Source of the DNA: Streptomyces sp. VRA16 Mangrove soil
GTDB lineage: Bacteria; Actinomycetota; Actinomycetes; Streptomycetales; Streptomycetaceae
Direction: 5' to 3'
Assembly: GCF_017377775.1 (NCBI RefSeq)
Contig: NZ_JAFVLN010000011.1
Coordinates: 186,001 to 250,000 of the forward strand
DNA: 64,000 nucleotides
The position numbers and the translations under genes are program-made. Below the pieces are notes generated by a model, which was given only the letters and a program-made list of their open reading frames with translations, made no database searches and was not told the DNA's origin. Each line of letters begins with the position of its first letter. Within the stretch, counting starts at the first letter, position 1. Below are positions 52,680 to 63,054 of the stretch, piece by piece.

Positions 52680-54353
52680 ATGGACAACAACGGGGAAAGA
52701 AGTGACGCGGGCCGGCTGATCGGGGGCCGCTACCGCCTGGTCGAACGCATCGGATCCGGCGGCATGGGCACCGTGTGGCACGCGGTCGACGAACTCGTCG
52801 GCCGCGACGTCGCCGTGAAGCAGCCCCGGCTGCCCGGCGACCCGCACGGGCCCGCGCAGCAGCGCGCCTACGCCCGGCTGCGGCGCGAGGCGCGGGCCGC
52901 GGCCGGCGTCGACCATCCGTCGGCGGTCACCGTCCACGACGTCGTCGTCGAGGACGAACTGCCGTGGATCGTCATGGAGTTGGTGCGCGGCGAGTCCCTG
53001 CACGAGCTGCTGGCGCGCGGGCCGCTCGCCCCGCACGAGGCGGCCAGGATCGGCCTCGCCGTGCTCGGCGCCCTGCGCGCCGCGCACACCAAGGGCATCG
53101 TGCACCGCGATGTGAAGCCGGCGAACGTGCTGCTGGGCGCGCACGGCCGCGTCGTCCTCACCGACTTCGGCATCGCCCACATCCAGGGCGAGGAGTCGCT
53201 CACGGTCAGCGGTGAGTTCGTCGGCTCCCTGGAGTGCATCGCGCCGGAGCGCATGTCGGGCGACGGCGCGGGACCCGCAAGCGACCTGTGGTCGCTGGGG
53301 GTTCTGCTGTACGCGGCCGTGGAGGGCTGGTCGCCGTTCCGCCGCACGACGCTGGAGTCCACGCTCGCTGCGATCCTCTCCTTCGACCCGCCCGAGGCCG
53401 AACGGGCCGGTGCGCTCGGCCCGTTGATCACCCGGCTGCTCGCCAAGGACCCGGCGATGCGGCCCGAGGCGGCGGAAGTGGCCGCGGACCTGGAGGCGGC
53501 GCTCGATCCGGCGGCGTCCCCGGCGCGGCCGGCGGACCCGGGCACGGTCCGGCTGACCCGCGCGGAGGCGCTGAAACTGGAGCCCGAGGCCGAGTCCACG
53601 GCGCCCGAGCCTGCTGCGCCCGGTCCCACGGTCCCCGAGTCCGCCGCGACCGAGCCCGCACGGAGGCCCAAGTCCCGTCGTACACCCGCCCTGTTGGCCG
53701 CCGCGCTGGCCGGTGCGCTGCTCGTCGGCGGCGGGGTCTGGCTCGGCACCTCGCTCGGCTCGGGCCCGGACGGCAAGGGCGATTCCTACACCACCGGCGA
53801 GGAGGTGGGGGAGGGCGAGGTCGGGTCCCTGCTGCCGGAGGCGCCGAACGACCCGGCGACGCAGCCCGCCACCCCGTCCCGTACGCCGTCCGACAAGGGC
53901 TGGACCGCCCACAAGGAGCCCGACCTCAAAGCGGTGATCTCCGTCCCCGACGCCTTCACCGACGCCTACCACGACCCGTCCCGGGACGGCGTCCAGTACA
54001 GCGACCCGCACAGCGACGTCACGCTGAGCCTGAAGGTGTGGAAGCAGGGCAGCTCGTCCGCGGTCGACTGGGCCACCAGCGTGGGCAACTCCTACGGGGA
54101 CAACGGCTACAGCGACATCCGCAGGACGGTCACGAGGACCACCTTCCACGGCAAGGAGGCCGCCCAGCTCGACATCACCTACCTGAACGCCGACGAGAGC
54201 GCGACCATGCGCGAGATGCGGCTGTACGTCGTCGACGGGAAGAACCGTTACGACTTCGCCGTCGTCATGCCCAAGGGCGTCAGCGACTACGAGAAACAGG
54301 GCACCGACGCCTTCAAGGGAGGCCGCGACCGGCTCAGGCTCGAAGGGCTGTGA
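52680..54353 (+). CDS. receptor-type Ser/Thr protein kinase (array member 6)
   Basis: A 557-residue kinase starting MDNNGERSDAGRLIGGRYRL, one base after the previous stop. Motifs: ERIGSGGMGTVWHAVDE, VAVKQPRLP, VHRDVKPANVLL (about 140), LTDFGIAHIQG (about 161) and SGEFVGSLECIAPER. A Pro/Glu-rich segment precedes the membrane helix at about 337-357 (ALLAAALAGALLVGGGVWLG). The extracellular domain starts near DLKAVISVPDAFTDAY and has VQYSDPHSDVTLSLKVW, closest to that of member 5. The last two genes are thus probably the youngest duplicates. Confidence 0.95.
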   Translation: MDNNGERSDAGRLIGGRYRLVERIGSGGMGTVWHAVDELVGRDVAVKQPRLPGDPHGPAQQRAYARLRREARAAAGVDHPSAVTVHDVVVEDELPWIVMELVRGESLHELLARGPLAPHEAARIGLAVLGALRAAHTKGIVHRDVKPANVLLGAHGRVVLTDFGIAHIQGEESLTVSGEFVGSLECIAPERMSGDGAGPASDLWSLGVLLYAAVEGWSPFRRTTLESTLAAILSFDPPEAERAGALGPLITRLLAKDPAMRPEAAEVAADLEAALDPAASPARPADPGTVRLTRAEALKLEPEAESTAPEPAAPGPTVPESAATEPARRPKSRRTPALLAAALAGALLVGGGVWLGTSLGSGPDGKGDSYTTGEEVGEGEVGSLLPEAPNDPATQPATPSRTPSDKGWTAHKEPDLKAVISVPDAFTDAYHDPSRDGVQYSDPHSDVTLSLKVWKQGSSSAVDWATSVGNSYGDNGYSDIRRTVTRTTFHGKEAAQLDITYLNADESATMREMRLYVVDGKNRYDFAVVMPKGVSDYEKQGTDAFKGGRDRLRLEGL

Positions 54354-54512
54354 GGTCTGTCGCGGATTCTCTCGGAAGTTCTGTCGCAGGCGGCGGTAAA
54401 GTCCCTGATCAGCGGCTTTGCTGCCAGTGATCGCTGGCGCGGTGTGTGAACGCCGTGAAGGCCCGTTACTGATGGGTACCCAAAGTCTCCGCAGAGGCTT
54501 ACGCTCCCCTTC

Positions 54513-56129
54513 ATGACGGAGTCGCAGGTCACCCCCGAAGCAGCCGGAACCAATCCGATCGCCGCCGCCCCGGAGGGTGCGCGCACGGTCACCGACGTGG
54601 TCACGCCCGAGCTGGTCGCCCAGCTCACCCGTGGCGTGGTCGGATCGGGGCGCACCGCGAACCACACGCCGTTCACCGGCGAGAAGCTCGCCGATCTGCC
54701 GGAGTCGACGCCCGAGGACGTGGCGACCGCCTTCGAGCGGGCCCGTGAGGCGCAGGCCGTGTGGGCGAAGACCCCGGTACGGCAGCGCGCCGCCGTCCTG
54801 CTGCGCTTCCACGACCTGGTGCTCGCCCGCCAGGCCGAAGTGCTCGACCTGATCCAGCTGGAGACCGGCAAGGCCCGGCTGCACGCGCACGAGGAGGTCC
54901 AGGCCGTCGCGGTGGCCGCCCGCCACTACGGCAGGAAGGCCCCCGCCTACCTGCGCCCGAAGCGGCACACCGGCGCCGTCCCCACCCTCACCAAGGTGAC
55001 CGAGCTGCGCCAGCCGCGCGGTGTCATCGGCCAGATCGCCCCCTGGAACTACCCGCTGGAGCTGTCGGTCGGCGACGCGCTCCCGGCGTTCGTCGCGGGC
55101 AACGCGGTCGTGATGAAGCCCGACACGGAGACCTGCCTGACCGCCCTGTGGGCCCGCGATCTGCTCATCGAGGCAGGGCTGCCCGCCGAGGTCTTCCAGG
55201 TCGTGCTCGGCGAGGGCCCGGTCGTCGGCCCCGAGCTGGTCAAGCACGCCGACTACGTCTCCTTCACCGGCTCCACCCGCACCGGCCGCGAGGTCGCGCA
55301 GGGCGCCGCCGCCCGGCTGGTCGGCGTCTCGCTCGAACTCGGCGGCAAGAACGCGATGCTGGTCCTCAAGGACGCCGATATCGAGAAGGCCGCGGCCGGC
55401 GCGGTGCGTGCCTGCTTCTCGTCCGCGGGCCAACTGTGCATCTCCATCGAGCGGTTGTACGTCCACGAGTCGGTCGCCGACGCGTTCGTGGCCCGGTTCG
55501 CCGCCCGCACGAAGGCGATGCGGCTCGGCAAGTCCCTCGCCTACGGCGCCGACATGGGCTCCCTCGTCGGCGAGCGCCAGCTGGAGACCGTGACCCGGCA
55601 CGTCGAGGAGGCCGTCGCCAAGGGCGCGACCCTCGTCGCGGGCGGGGTCGCGCGGCCCGACATCGGCCCGTACTTCTTCGAGCCGACCATCCTCGACGGC
55701 GTCGAGGCGCCGATGGCGGTCTGCAACGAGGAGACCTTCGGCCCGGTCGTCTCGATCTACCGCTTCTCGGACGAGGACGAGGTCGTCGCGCAGGCCAACG
55801 CGACCGCGTACGGCCTCAACTCCTCGGTGTGGACGAAGGACGCGAAGCGCGGTCACGAGGTCGCGGCGCGGCTGCGCACCGGCACCGTGAACATCAACGA
55901 GGGCTATGCGCCGGCCTACGGCTCGGTCCAGTCCCCGATGGGCGGCATGAAGGACTCCGGTCTGGGCCGCCGGCACGGCTCCGAGGGCATCCTCAAGTAC
56001 ACCGAGGCGCAGACCGTCGCCCACCAGCGCGTGATGCCGATGGCGCCGTCGTTCGGGATGAGCGACGAGAAGTACGCGGACTTCATGACGCGCAGCCTGA
56101 GCCTGATGAAGAAGTTCCGCCTGAAGTAG
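54513..56129 (+). CDS. succinate-semialdehyde dehydrogenase (NADP-type, GabD2-like)
   Basis: A 538-residue aldehyde dehydrogenase oxidising succinate semialdehyde to succinate, the last step of 4-aminobutyrate breakdown or of the alternative TCA route. Motifs: IGQIAPWNYPLELSVGDALP, VSFTGSTRTGREVAQGAA, general base Glu in SLELGGKNAML, nucleophile Cys in FSSAGQLCISIERLYV and EETFGPVVSIYRF. Assignment to succinate semialdehyde rather than another aldehyde rests on overall family resemblance. It starts with ATG and an AT-poor 159-bp gap after the kinase array, and is 49 bp upstream of the GMC oxidoreductase. Confidence 0.9.
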   Translation: MTESQVTPEAAGTNPIAAAPEGARTVTDVVTPELVAQLTRGVVGSGRTANHTPFTGEKLADLPESTPEDVATAFERAREAQAVWAKTPVRQRAAVLLRFHDLVLARQAEVLDLIQLETGKARLHAHEEVQAVAVAARHYGRKAPAYLRPKRHTGAVPTLTKVTELRQPRGVIGQIAPWNYPLELSVGDALPAFVAGNAVVMKPDTETCLTALWARDLLIEAGLPAEVFQVVLGEGPVVGPELVKHADYVSFTGSTRTGREVAQGAAARLVGVSLELGGKNAMLVLKDADIEKAAAGAVRACFSSAGQLCISIERLYVHESVADAFVARFAARTKAMRLGKSLAYGADMGSLVGERQLETVTRHVEEAVAKGATLVAGGVARPDIGPYFFEPTILDGVEAPMAVCNEETFGPVVSIYRFSDEDEVVAQANATAYGLNSSVWTKDAKRGHEVAARLRTGTVNINEGYAPAYGSVQSPMGGMKDSGLGRRHGSEGILKYTEAQTVAHQRVMPMAPSFGMSDEKYADFMTRSLSLMKKFRLK

Positions 56130-56178
56130 TCGCACTGGTCGCACTGGTCGAACCGGTCGTTCAAAGGAGAACGCGCAC

Positions 56179-57969
56179 GTGGAACAGGACGGCTACGACT
56201 ACGACGTGGTGGTCATCGGCTCGGGCTTCGGCGGGTCGGTGTCGGCCTTGCGGCTGACCGAGAAGGGCTACCGTGTCGGAGTCCTGGAGGCGGGCCGCCG
56301 CTTCACCCCCGGGACCCTCCCCAAGAACTCCTGGGACATCAAGAACTATCTCTGGGCCCCCAGGCTCGGCATGTACGGCATCCAGCGCATCCACCTGCTG
56401 GGCAACGTCATGGTGCTCGCGGGCGCCGGCGTCGGCGGCGGTTCGCTGAACTACGCCAACACCCTCTACGTCCCCCCGAAGCAGTTCTTCGAGGACCCCC
56501 AGTGGAAGGACATCACCGACTGGGAGGAGGAGCTGAAGCCGTACTACGACCAGGCCGAGCGGATGCTCGGGGTGCGGCTCAACAAGACCATGACCCCGGC
56601 CGACGTGCACCTGAAGGCGGCCGCCCAGGCGATGGGCGTCGGCGACACCTTCCACATGGCGCCGGTCGGCGTCTTCTTCGGCGACGGCGACGACGCCGAG
56701 GGGGTGAAGGCGCGGCCGGGACAGCAGGTCGAGGACCCGTACTTCGGCGGCGCGGGCCCGGCCCGCAAGGCGTGCACCGAGTGCGGCGAGTGCATGACGG
56801 GCTGCCGCCACGGCGCGAAGAACACCCTGAACGAGAACTACCTGTACCTCGCCGAGAAGGCGGGCGCGGTCGTCCACCCCATGACGACGGTCGTCTCGGT
56901 GACGGACGACTCGCAGGGCGGCTACGCCGTCGCGACGCTGCCCACGGACGACAAGAAGAAGTCCGCGGGCCGCACCTTCACGGCCCGCAAGGTCGTGATC
57001 GCGGCCGGCACGTACGGCACCCAGACGCTGCTGCACCGGATGAAGGCGGGCGGCCAACTCCCGCACCTGTCGGCCAGGTTGGGCGAACTGACCCGCACCA
57101 ACTCCGAGGCGCTCGTCGGCGCGCAGACCACCGACCGCCGCTACCGCAAGAAGCACGGCGCGAAGGCCGACTTCACCAAGGGCGTCGCCATCACGTCCTC
57201 GATCCACCCGGACGCGAACACCCACATCGAGCCGGTCCGCTACGGCAAGGGCTCGAACGCGATGGGCGGCATGTCGATCCTCCAGGTCCCGTACGTGGAG
57301 GGCTCGTCCAGGGTCGCGGGCTGGCTGGCCAACGTGGTCAAGCACCCGAGCCTGGCCGTGCGCTCGCTCTCCAACCGCCGCTGGTCGGAGAAGACCATCA
57401 TCGGGCTCGTCATGCAGTCCCTGGACAACTCGCTGACGACGTATCTGAAGCCGGACGGCGTCGGCAAGGGCCTGCTCACCGCCAGGCAGGGGCACGGCGC
57501 GCCCAACCCCAAGCAGATACGCGCGGCCTCGCAGGGCGCCGCCGCGATAGCCGCCGAGATCAACGGCTTCGCCGGGTCGAACGTCGGCGAGCTGATGGGC
57601 ACCCCGCTCACCGCTCACTTCCTGGGCGGCTGCCCCATCGGGGACTCCGCGGAGACCGGCGTCATCGACCCGTACCACCGGGTCTACGGCCACCCCGGCA
57701 TCTCGGTGGTCGACGGCGCCGCGGTCTCGGCGAACCTGGGTGTGAACCCGTCGCTGACCATCACGGCGCAGGCCGAGCGCGCGATGTCGTACTGGCCCAA
57801 CAAGGGCGAGGAGGACGGGCGCCCGCAGAGCGGGGCGGCGTACGTGCGGATGTCCCCGGTCGAGCCGCGGCACCCGGCGGTTGCGAAGGACGCGTTCGGC
57901 GCGCTGCGGCTGCCGTTCCTCGGGATGCCGGCGGTCCCGCCCAAGAAGCAGGAGCCACAAGGCAGTTGA
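56179..57969 (+). CDS. GMC-family FAD oxidoreductase, cholesterol oxidase-like
   Basis: A 596-residue flavoprotein. FAD binding is shown by YDVVVIGSGFGGSVSALRL near the start, plus the GAGVGGGSLNYAN loop, and a C-terminal VSANLGVNPSLTITAQAERA. A cysteine cluster ACTECGECMTGCRHGAKN (about 195-212), typical of this GMC subgroup, lies in the middle. The subgroup includes mycobacterial ChoD-like proteins, for which the substrate is disputed, so steroid oxidation is only a possibility. The start has AAAGGAGAACG upstream. Probably cotranscribed with the preceding dehydrogenase. Confidence 0.92.
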   Translation: MEQDGYDYDVVVIGSGFGGSVSALRLTEKGYRVGVLEAGRRFTPGTLPKNSWDIKNYLWAPRLGMYGIQRIHLLGNVMVLAGAGVGGGSLNYANTLYVPPKQFFEDPQWKDITDWEEELKPYYDQAERMLGVRLNKTMTPADVHLKAAAQAMGVGDTFHMAPVGVFFGDGDDAEGVKARPGQQVEDPYFGGAGPARKACTECGECMTGCRHGAKNTLNENYLYLAEKAGAVVHPMTTVVSVTDDSQGGYAVATLPTDDKKKSAGRTFTARKVVIAAGTYGTQTLLHRMKAGGQLPHLSARLGELTRTNSEALVGAQTTDRRYRKKHGAKADFTKGVAITSSIHPDANTHIEPVRYGKGSNAMGGMSILQVPYVEGSSRVAGWLANVVKHPSLAVRSLSNRRWSEKTIIGLVMQSLDNSLTTYLKPDGVGKGLLTARQGHGAPNPKQIRAASQGAAAIAAEINGFAGSNVGELMGTPLTAHFLGGCPIGDSAETGVIDPYHRVYGHPGISVVDGAAVSANLGVNPSLTITAQAERAMSYWPNKGEEDGRPQSGAAYVRMSPVEPRHPAVAKDAFGALRLPFLGMPAVPPKKQEPQGS

Positions 57970-57974
57970 CGTGA

Positions 57975-58020
57975 CGCGCGAAGGACCCGCACCCCCCTCC
58001 GAGTGCGGGTCCTTCGCGCG
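57975..58020. terminator. bidirectional terminator after the GMC gene
   Basis: A perfect 18-bp stem (57975-57992 with 58003-58020) and a 10-nt loop between convergent genes. Confidence 0.92.
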
Positions 58021-58038
58021 GGTACGGGCGCTGCGCGC

Positions 58039-59046
58039 CTACGCCTCGCCGGCCGCCTTGCGACGGCGCACCGAGTACACGACACCGGCACCGGCCACCA
58101 CGGCGACACCGGCGACCAGGCCGAACGTCGGCAGCATGGAGCTGGAACCGGTGGAGGCGAGCGACCCGCTGACCGGGGTGCTGCTGGACTGCGGGGCCGG
58201 GGTGTTGGACGGCTTGGGCTTGGCCGTGGCGTCCGGGACCTTGCCCGGCGTGGTGCCCGCGGCCAGCACCTCGAAGCTGTACTCCTGGTCCTCTGGGACG
58301 CTGTAACCGCAGACGCCGTCCGCGGTCACGCTCGTCGCGAAGGCCAGCGAGCCGCCGATGCCGGCCGGGGCCTTGGCGTCGACCTTGATGCGCAGCGCGA
58401 CGTCCGCGTGCTTGCCGGGCGCCAGGGCGCCGAGCTCGGCGAACGGCTGCTCGGACGTGGCGAAGTCGATGTCCAGGTCGTGCCAGCCGGACCCGTCCGA
58501 CCACTGGACGTGCAGGTAGCGGGTGGTGTCCGTGGTGTCCTTGTCGTAGGCGAACGAGAAGGCGTACATCTCCGCGTAGACCGACTCGAAAGCGGTGTCC
58601 GTGTAGTTCGACACGCGGTACGAGAAGGAGTGCCAGCCGGAGCCGGCGACGATCTTCGAGGGCAGGCCGCGCAGCTCGGCGAGGGTGCCGGGGCTGTCCT
58701 CGAAGTCCGTGCACTCGTCGTCGCCGGGCTCGTCGGTCGGCTTCGCGGTCTCGCTCGGCGACGTGCTGCCCGTCGGGGACGGCGTCGTCGTCGCCGGCGG
58801 CGAGGTCGGCGTGGTCTCGGCGGGCGTGGTCGTCTCGGTGCCCGGGGTCTGCGTGGGCGGCGTCTCGCCGGCCGGGGTCTCCTCGGCCGGCGTCGACTCG
58901 GTGCTCTCCGCGGCCGGGGTCGTCGCGGTGGTCTCGGTGCTGGTGCCCGGCGTCTCGTCCGCGAAGGCGGCCGGGGCGGAAAGGAGCGCTATCGGGGCGA
59001 TGGCGGCCGTCGCGGCCGCCGTCACCAGTGCGCGGCGAAGCTTCAT
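58039..59046 (-). CDS. LAxTG-type cell-wall anchored surface protein
   Basis: A 335-residue secreted protein. A signal peptide (MKLRRALVTAAATAAIAPIA) is followed by a long Thr/Pro/Glu/Ser-rich stalk (about 30-120), then a globular domain with two cysteines (DDECTDFED and DGVCGYSVPED, perhaps a disulfide). The sorting signal LASTG is at about 296-300, with a membrane helix and RRRKAAGEA tail. LAxTG is the motif recognised by Streptomyces class E sortases that anchor chaplins. The ATG at 59046 is favoured because GAGGT lies 5 bp upstream and the upstream extension lacks signal character. Function of the globular domain unknown. Confidence 0.88.
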   Translation of the reverse strand: MKLRRALVTAAATAAIAPIALLSAPAAFADETPGTSTETTATTPAAESTESTPAEETPAGETPPTQTPGTETTTPAETTPTSPPATTTPSPTGSTSPSETAKPTDEPGDDECTDFEDSPGTLAELRGLPSKIVAGSGWHSFSYRVSNYTDTAFESVYAEMYAFSFAYDKDTTDTTRYLHVQWSDGSGWHDLDIDFATSEQPFAELGALAPGKHADVALRIKVDAKAPAGIGGSLAFATSVTADGVCGYSVPEDQEYSFEVLAAGTTPGKVPDATAKPKPSNTPAPQSSSTPVSGSLASTGSSSMLPTFGLVAGVAVVAGAGVVYSVRRRKAAGEA

Positions 59047-59142
59047 CAAGACCTCGATGGGTACGGAGTGGAGGCCGCCGCGGTGGCGGTCGCGGGTGTG
59101 GCCGTTGTTACGGCATGTGTGACCGGTGATCCCTGTGAATGG

Positions 59143-59171
59143 TTGTCCCGGCTTCACAGAATCTTTATGAG
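59143..59171 (+). promoter_or_regulatory. candidate promoter for the lipoprotein gene
   Basis: TTGTCC (59143-59148) and TATGAG (59166-59171) are 17 bp apart, in the 287-bp divergent region. Weak match; no other element is evident there. Confidence 0.35.
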
Positions 59172-59333
59172 ACGTGGATCATGTCCGGCCGCCTACAACC
59201 ATTTCTGCGATGTCTGATCGTTACCCAAAGGGCCACTAAAGGGTTGGCAAATACCCCAGGTCACAGCTTTGATTGCGGTTCGGCGCAGGCGTTGTCGTGC
59301 AGGCGCCCATGAACACTTGAGGTGGGGAAGAAC

Positions 59334-60059
59334 GTGAAGTCACAGCTGGGGCGTGTGCTGGCCGGTGTCTGTGCGGTGGCGGCGCTCGCCACGACGGCGG
59401 CGTGCGGTTCGGGCACGGACGACGACTCCGAGGGCGGCGCGAAGAAGCCCGCGGCCGGCGCGTCGGCCGCGGCGAAGGAGGCCGAGCTGAAGCCGCTCAC
59501 GGAGGCGCAGCTGAAGCAGGCCGTCATCAGCAAGGAGGACGTGAAGGGCTACCGCGTCGGCACCACGCCCGACGATGAGATCCCGGACGTCAGCGTGCCC
59601 GCCGAGCCCTCGTCCTGCCAGGCGATCGCCGACATGATGCTGCTCGGCACCGAGCCGGACGCGAAGGCCCGCGTCTCCCGCTCGCTCTCCAGCCTCAAGG
59701 CGACGGACGCCACGGTCATCCGGGTCGGGCTGCTCGCCCAGGGCGAGGCCGACGCGAAGAAGGTCGTCGCCGATCTGCGCACGCAGAGCGAGAAGTGCGC
59801 CTCCTTCGAGCACACCGACTACCAGTACAAGAAGGTCGAGGCCCACAAGGCCCCCGCGGTCGGCGACGAGGCCGTCTCGTACTCGATGACCGCCGAGATC
59901 GAGGGCGAGAAGGTCCCGGTCACGTACACGATCGTGCGCAGCGGCTCGACGCTGGCGGTCTTCTACGGCGCGAACCTGCTGAGCGCCGAGCAGGCACAGG
60001 TGCCGCAGGGGATGATCGAGGCGCAGGCGGCGAAGCTGGAGAAGTACGCCAAGTCGTAG
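59334..60059 (+). CDS. secreted lipoprotein-like protein of unknown function
   Basis: About 241 residues. The basic start and hydrophobic core (GRVLAGVCAVAALATTAAC) end in a weak lipobox TAAC, then GSGTDDDSEGG. The mature part is hydrophilic, with conserved-type features KEDVKGYRVGTTPDDEIPDV and a paired Cys (PSSCQAIADMM and SEKCASFEH). It resembles the many Streptomyces lipoproteins of unknown role. GTG at 59334 is preferred to GTG 59322 because GGGGAAG lies just before it. Divergent to the LAxTG protein gene. Confidence 0.82.
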   Translation: MKSQLGRVLAGVCAVAALATTAACGSGTDDDSEGGAKKPAAGASAAAKEAELKPLTEAQLKQAVISKEDVKGYRVGTTPDDEIPDVSVPAEPSSCQAIADMMLLGTEPDAKARVSRSLSSLKATDATVIRVGLLAQGEADAKKVVADLRTQSEKCASFEHTDYQYKKVEAHKAPAVGDEAVSYSMTAEIEGEKVPVTYTIVRSGSTLAVFYGANLLSAEQAQVPQGMIEAQAAKLEKYAKS

Positions 60060-60125
60060 GAAGAACAGCCCAGTTGACGACGGTCGGGCGGCTGCGCGGG
60101 CCCGTGGCCGGCCGGCGCCGACATG

Positions 60126-60165
60126 AGCGAAGGGCCCCGCAGGAAAGCCTGCGGGGCCCTTCGCT
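60126..60165 (+). terminator. terminator after the lipoprotein gene
   Basis: An 18-bp stem (60126-60143 with 60148-60165) closing on an AAAG loop, 66 bp after the stop. Confidence 0.92.
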
Positions 60166-60670
60166 GTCGGCTCCGACGTCAGGGCAGCGTCGGTGCCGCG
60201 AGACGGCGCCGGGGGGGGTAGCGCCGTGGGTCTGGGGTGTGGCCGCACGGGGGAGCCGGGGACTCGATGCGCGGGCGTGGGGGTTTCCTGCGCGTCGGGC
60301 TCGATGGTGCGGGGTGCTGTGGTGTGCTGAGGGGGTCTGCGAGGAGTACGGGGAGTACGGGGGAGTACGAGGAGGTACGGGAGGGAGTCCGACCGGTCCC
60401 GGGCGTCCCCGGGACCGGCCGTTCTCTTCGGTGACCGGGCTGCTGTCCCCTGCCGTCCGGTCACTTCACTGGAGCGAGGTCCCACGACGTACGGCGTGAC
60501 CGTGACGTCTCATCGCTCCAGCGGAGCCACGCGTGGTTCGGTTGGGCCCGCCCCTGGCTGGCACGGACATCGGGACCAACGAAGCCCGCGGGCCCGGGGT
60601 CACGCGCCGTACGGGTGAGTGCGGATTCGAACTGGTGGGCGCACTGGGATACGGGTGGGCGGAGCGGGCG
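60166..60670. other. gene-free region with a second hairpin and short G-rich repeats
   Basis: No credible gene is seen. It holds short GGAGTACGGG-like direct repeats (about 60345-60380) and a perfect 11-bp hairpin (60393-60403 with 60408-60418) that may end transcription of the minus-strand chorismate mutase gene. Confidence 0.6.
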
Positions 60671-60979
60671 TCAGACCCGGCCCCGGCACAGCTCCAGGAG
60701 CGTCATCGCGAGCGCGGTGCCGGGCTTGCCGAGGGCGCCCCTGTAGTGGGACAGGATCTCCATCTCGCGCGAGAGGTTCACGCGCCGGCCGCCGGAGGTG
60801 ATGCGCGCCTCCTGGATCACCGCGGAGACGGCCATCCGTTCCTGGACGAGACCGATGATCCGGTCGTCCAGGGCGTCGATGCGGTCGCGGGCGCCGGAGA
60901 TCAGGTCGGCGGCCTCGCTGGTGCGCGCGCCGGTCCGCTCGGTGGCGGTGGCGGCGGAATCGCTGGTCATGAGCGTCAT
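60671..60979 (-). CDS. chorismate mutase (AroQ type)
   Basis: A 102-residue helical AroQ-class chorismate mutase, converting chorismate to prephenate for phenylalanine and tyrosine synthesis. Core motifs are ARDRIDALDDRIIGLVQERM, AVIQEARI and SREMEILSHYRGALG, which supply the Arg, Lys-equivalent and Glu residues of the active site. It is a stand-alone domain with no fused prephenate dehydratase or signal peptide. The ATG at 60979 has TGGAGCCC upstream. An in-line small ORF rich in Phe/Tyr codons and a strong hairpin precede it, indicating attenuation control. Confidence 0.9.
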   Translation of the reverse strand: MTLMTSDSAATATERTGARTSEAADLISGARDRIDALDDRIIGLVQERMAVSAVIQEARITSGGRRVNLSREMEILSHYRGALGKPGTALAMTLLELCRGRV

Positions 60980-61036
60980 TGTGGGCTCCAGTCGGGGTAT
61001 GTGCGCCTCGGCCCGACACGGCCCGGACACCACAGA

Positions 61037-61063
61037 CGCCCCGGGCCTTGTCGGCCCGGGGCG
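61037..61063 (-). promoter_or_regulatory. attenuator-type hairpin before chorismate mutase
   Basis: A perfect 11-bp GC-rich stem (61037-61047 with 61053-61063) with a 5-nt loop lies between the leader ORF and the chorismate mutase gene, in the position of a Rho-independent-like attenuator. No U tract follows, as is common in Streptomyces. Confidence 0.75.
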
Positions 61064-61087
61064 CCTGGGAAGTCGCTTGTCAGTGGC

Positions 61088-61159
61088 TCAAGCAGCACGA
61101 CCTCGGCATCCGGCGGGCCGGCTGCCATAGGTAAAGACGAAGGTCGTCTGCGAGAACAT
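61088..61159 (-). CDS. candidate Phe/Tyr leader peptide for chorismate mutase
   Basis: A 23-residue ORF, MFSQTTFVFTYGSRPAGC and five more residues, with Phe at 2, 7 and 9 and Tyr at 11. A -10-like TACACT (61167-61172 on the minus strand) ends 7 nt before the ATG, so the message may be leaderless. Inside it, ACGACCT and AGGTCGT are complementary and could form the pause hairpin of a ribosome-mediated attenuator. It is followed by the GC hairpin at 61037-61063 and then the chorismate mutase gene. Confidence 0.65.
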   Translation of the reverse strand: MFSQTTFVFTYGSRPAGCRGRAA

Positions 61160-61200
61160 GAGAGCGAGTGTACGCCTGGGCGGCGCCGGGTGTCTGCGAT

Positions 61201-61290
61201 GGGCTGGTCGCGCCCTCCGTGCGATCTCCATCGGGGAAGGCCGCGCGCAGCGCATGCCTTCAGGGGCGCGGGGAACTGCGCGACCAGCCC
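61201..61290 (+). repeat. dispersed repeat within a 13-bp inverted repeat
   Basis: The intact 28-bp unit is at 61262-61289. Its 3' arm (61278-61290) is perfectly complementary to 61201-61213 (GGGCTGGTCGCGC), so the region can fold into a long hairpin between the attenuator region and guaA. Confidence 0.82.
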
Positions 61291-61417
61291 CCACCGAAGC
61301 CGCACCCGCCCACGCGCCCCCTCCGGCCACGGCGAACAGGCGTGGCCGGAGGAACGTACGAGCCACCCGGTAGAATCGGCCAAACGACCCCATCGCTCAG
61401 CCGCCGGAAGGCAACCC

Positions 61418-62998
<1,581 letters not shown>

Positions 62999-63013
62999 TC
63001 CCCACCAGCGTGT

Positions 63014-63049
63014 GAGAGCGCCGTCCGCCGTGAGGCGGGCGGCGCTCTC
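63014..63049. terminator. bidirectional terminator after guaA
   Basis: A 16-bp stem (63014-63029 with 63034-63049, one G-T pair) and a GTGA loop between convergent guaA and the PPOX gene, with GCGTTT after it. Confidence 0.9.
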
Positions 63050-63054
63050 GCGTT

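Noticed and set aside
52665..56144. 1159-codon open frame opposite kinase 6 and the dehydrogenase
   Set aside because: Crosses the gap between two clear plus-strand genes; no domain and biased composition.
60533..61417. N-terminal extension of guaA to 60533
   Set aside because: It would cross the chorismate mutase gene, the attenuator and a dispersed repeat. GMP synthase similarity begins at VLVVDFGAQ, and a good ribosome site lies before GTG 61418.
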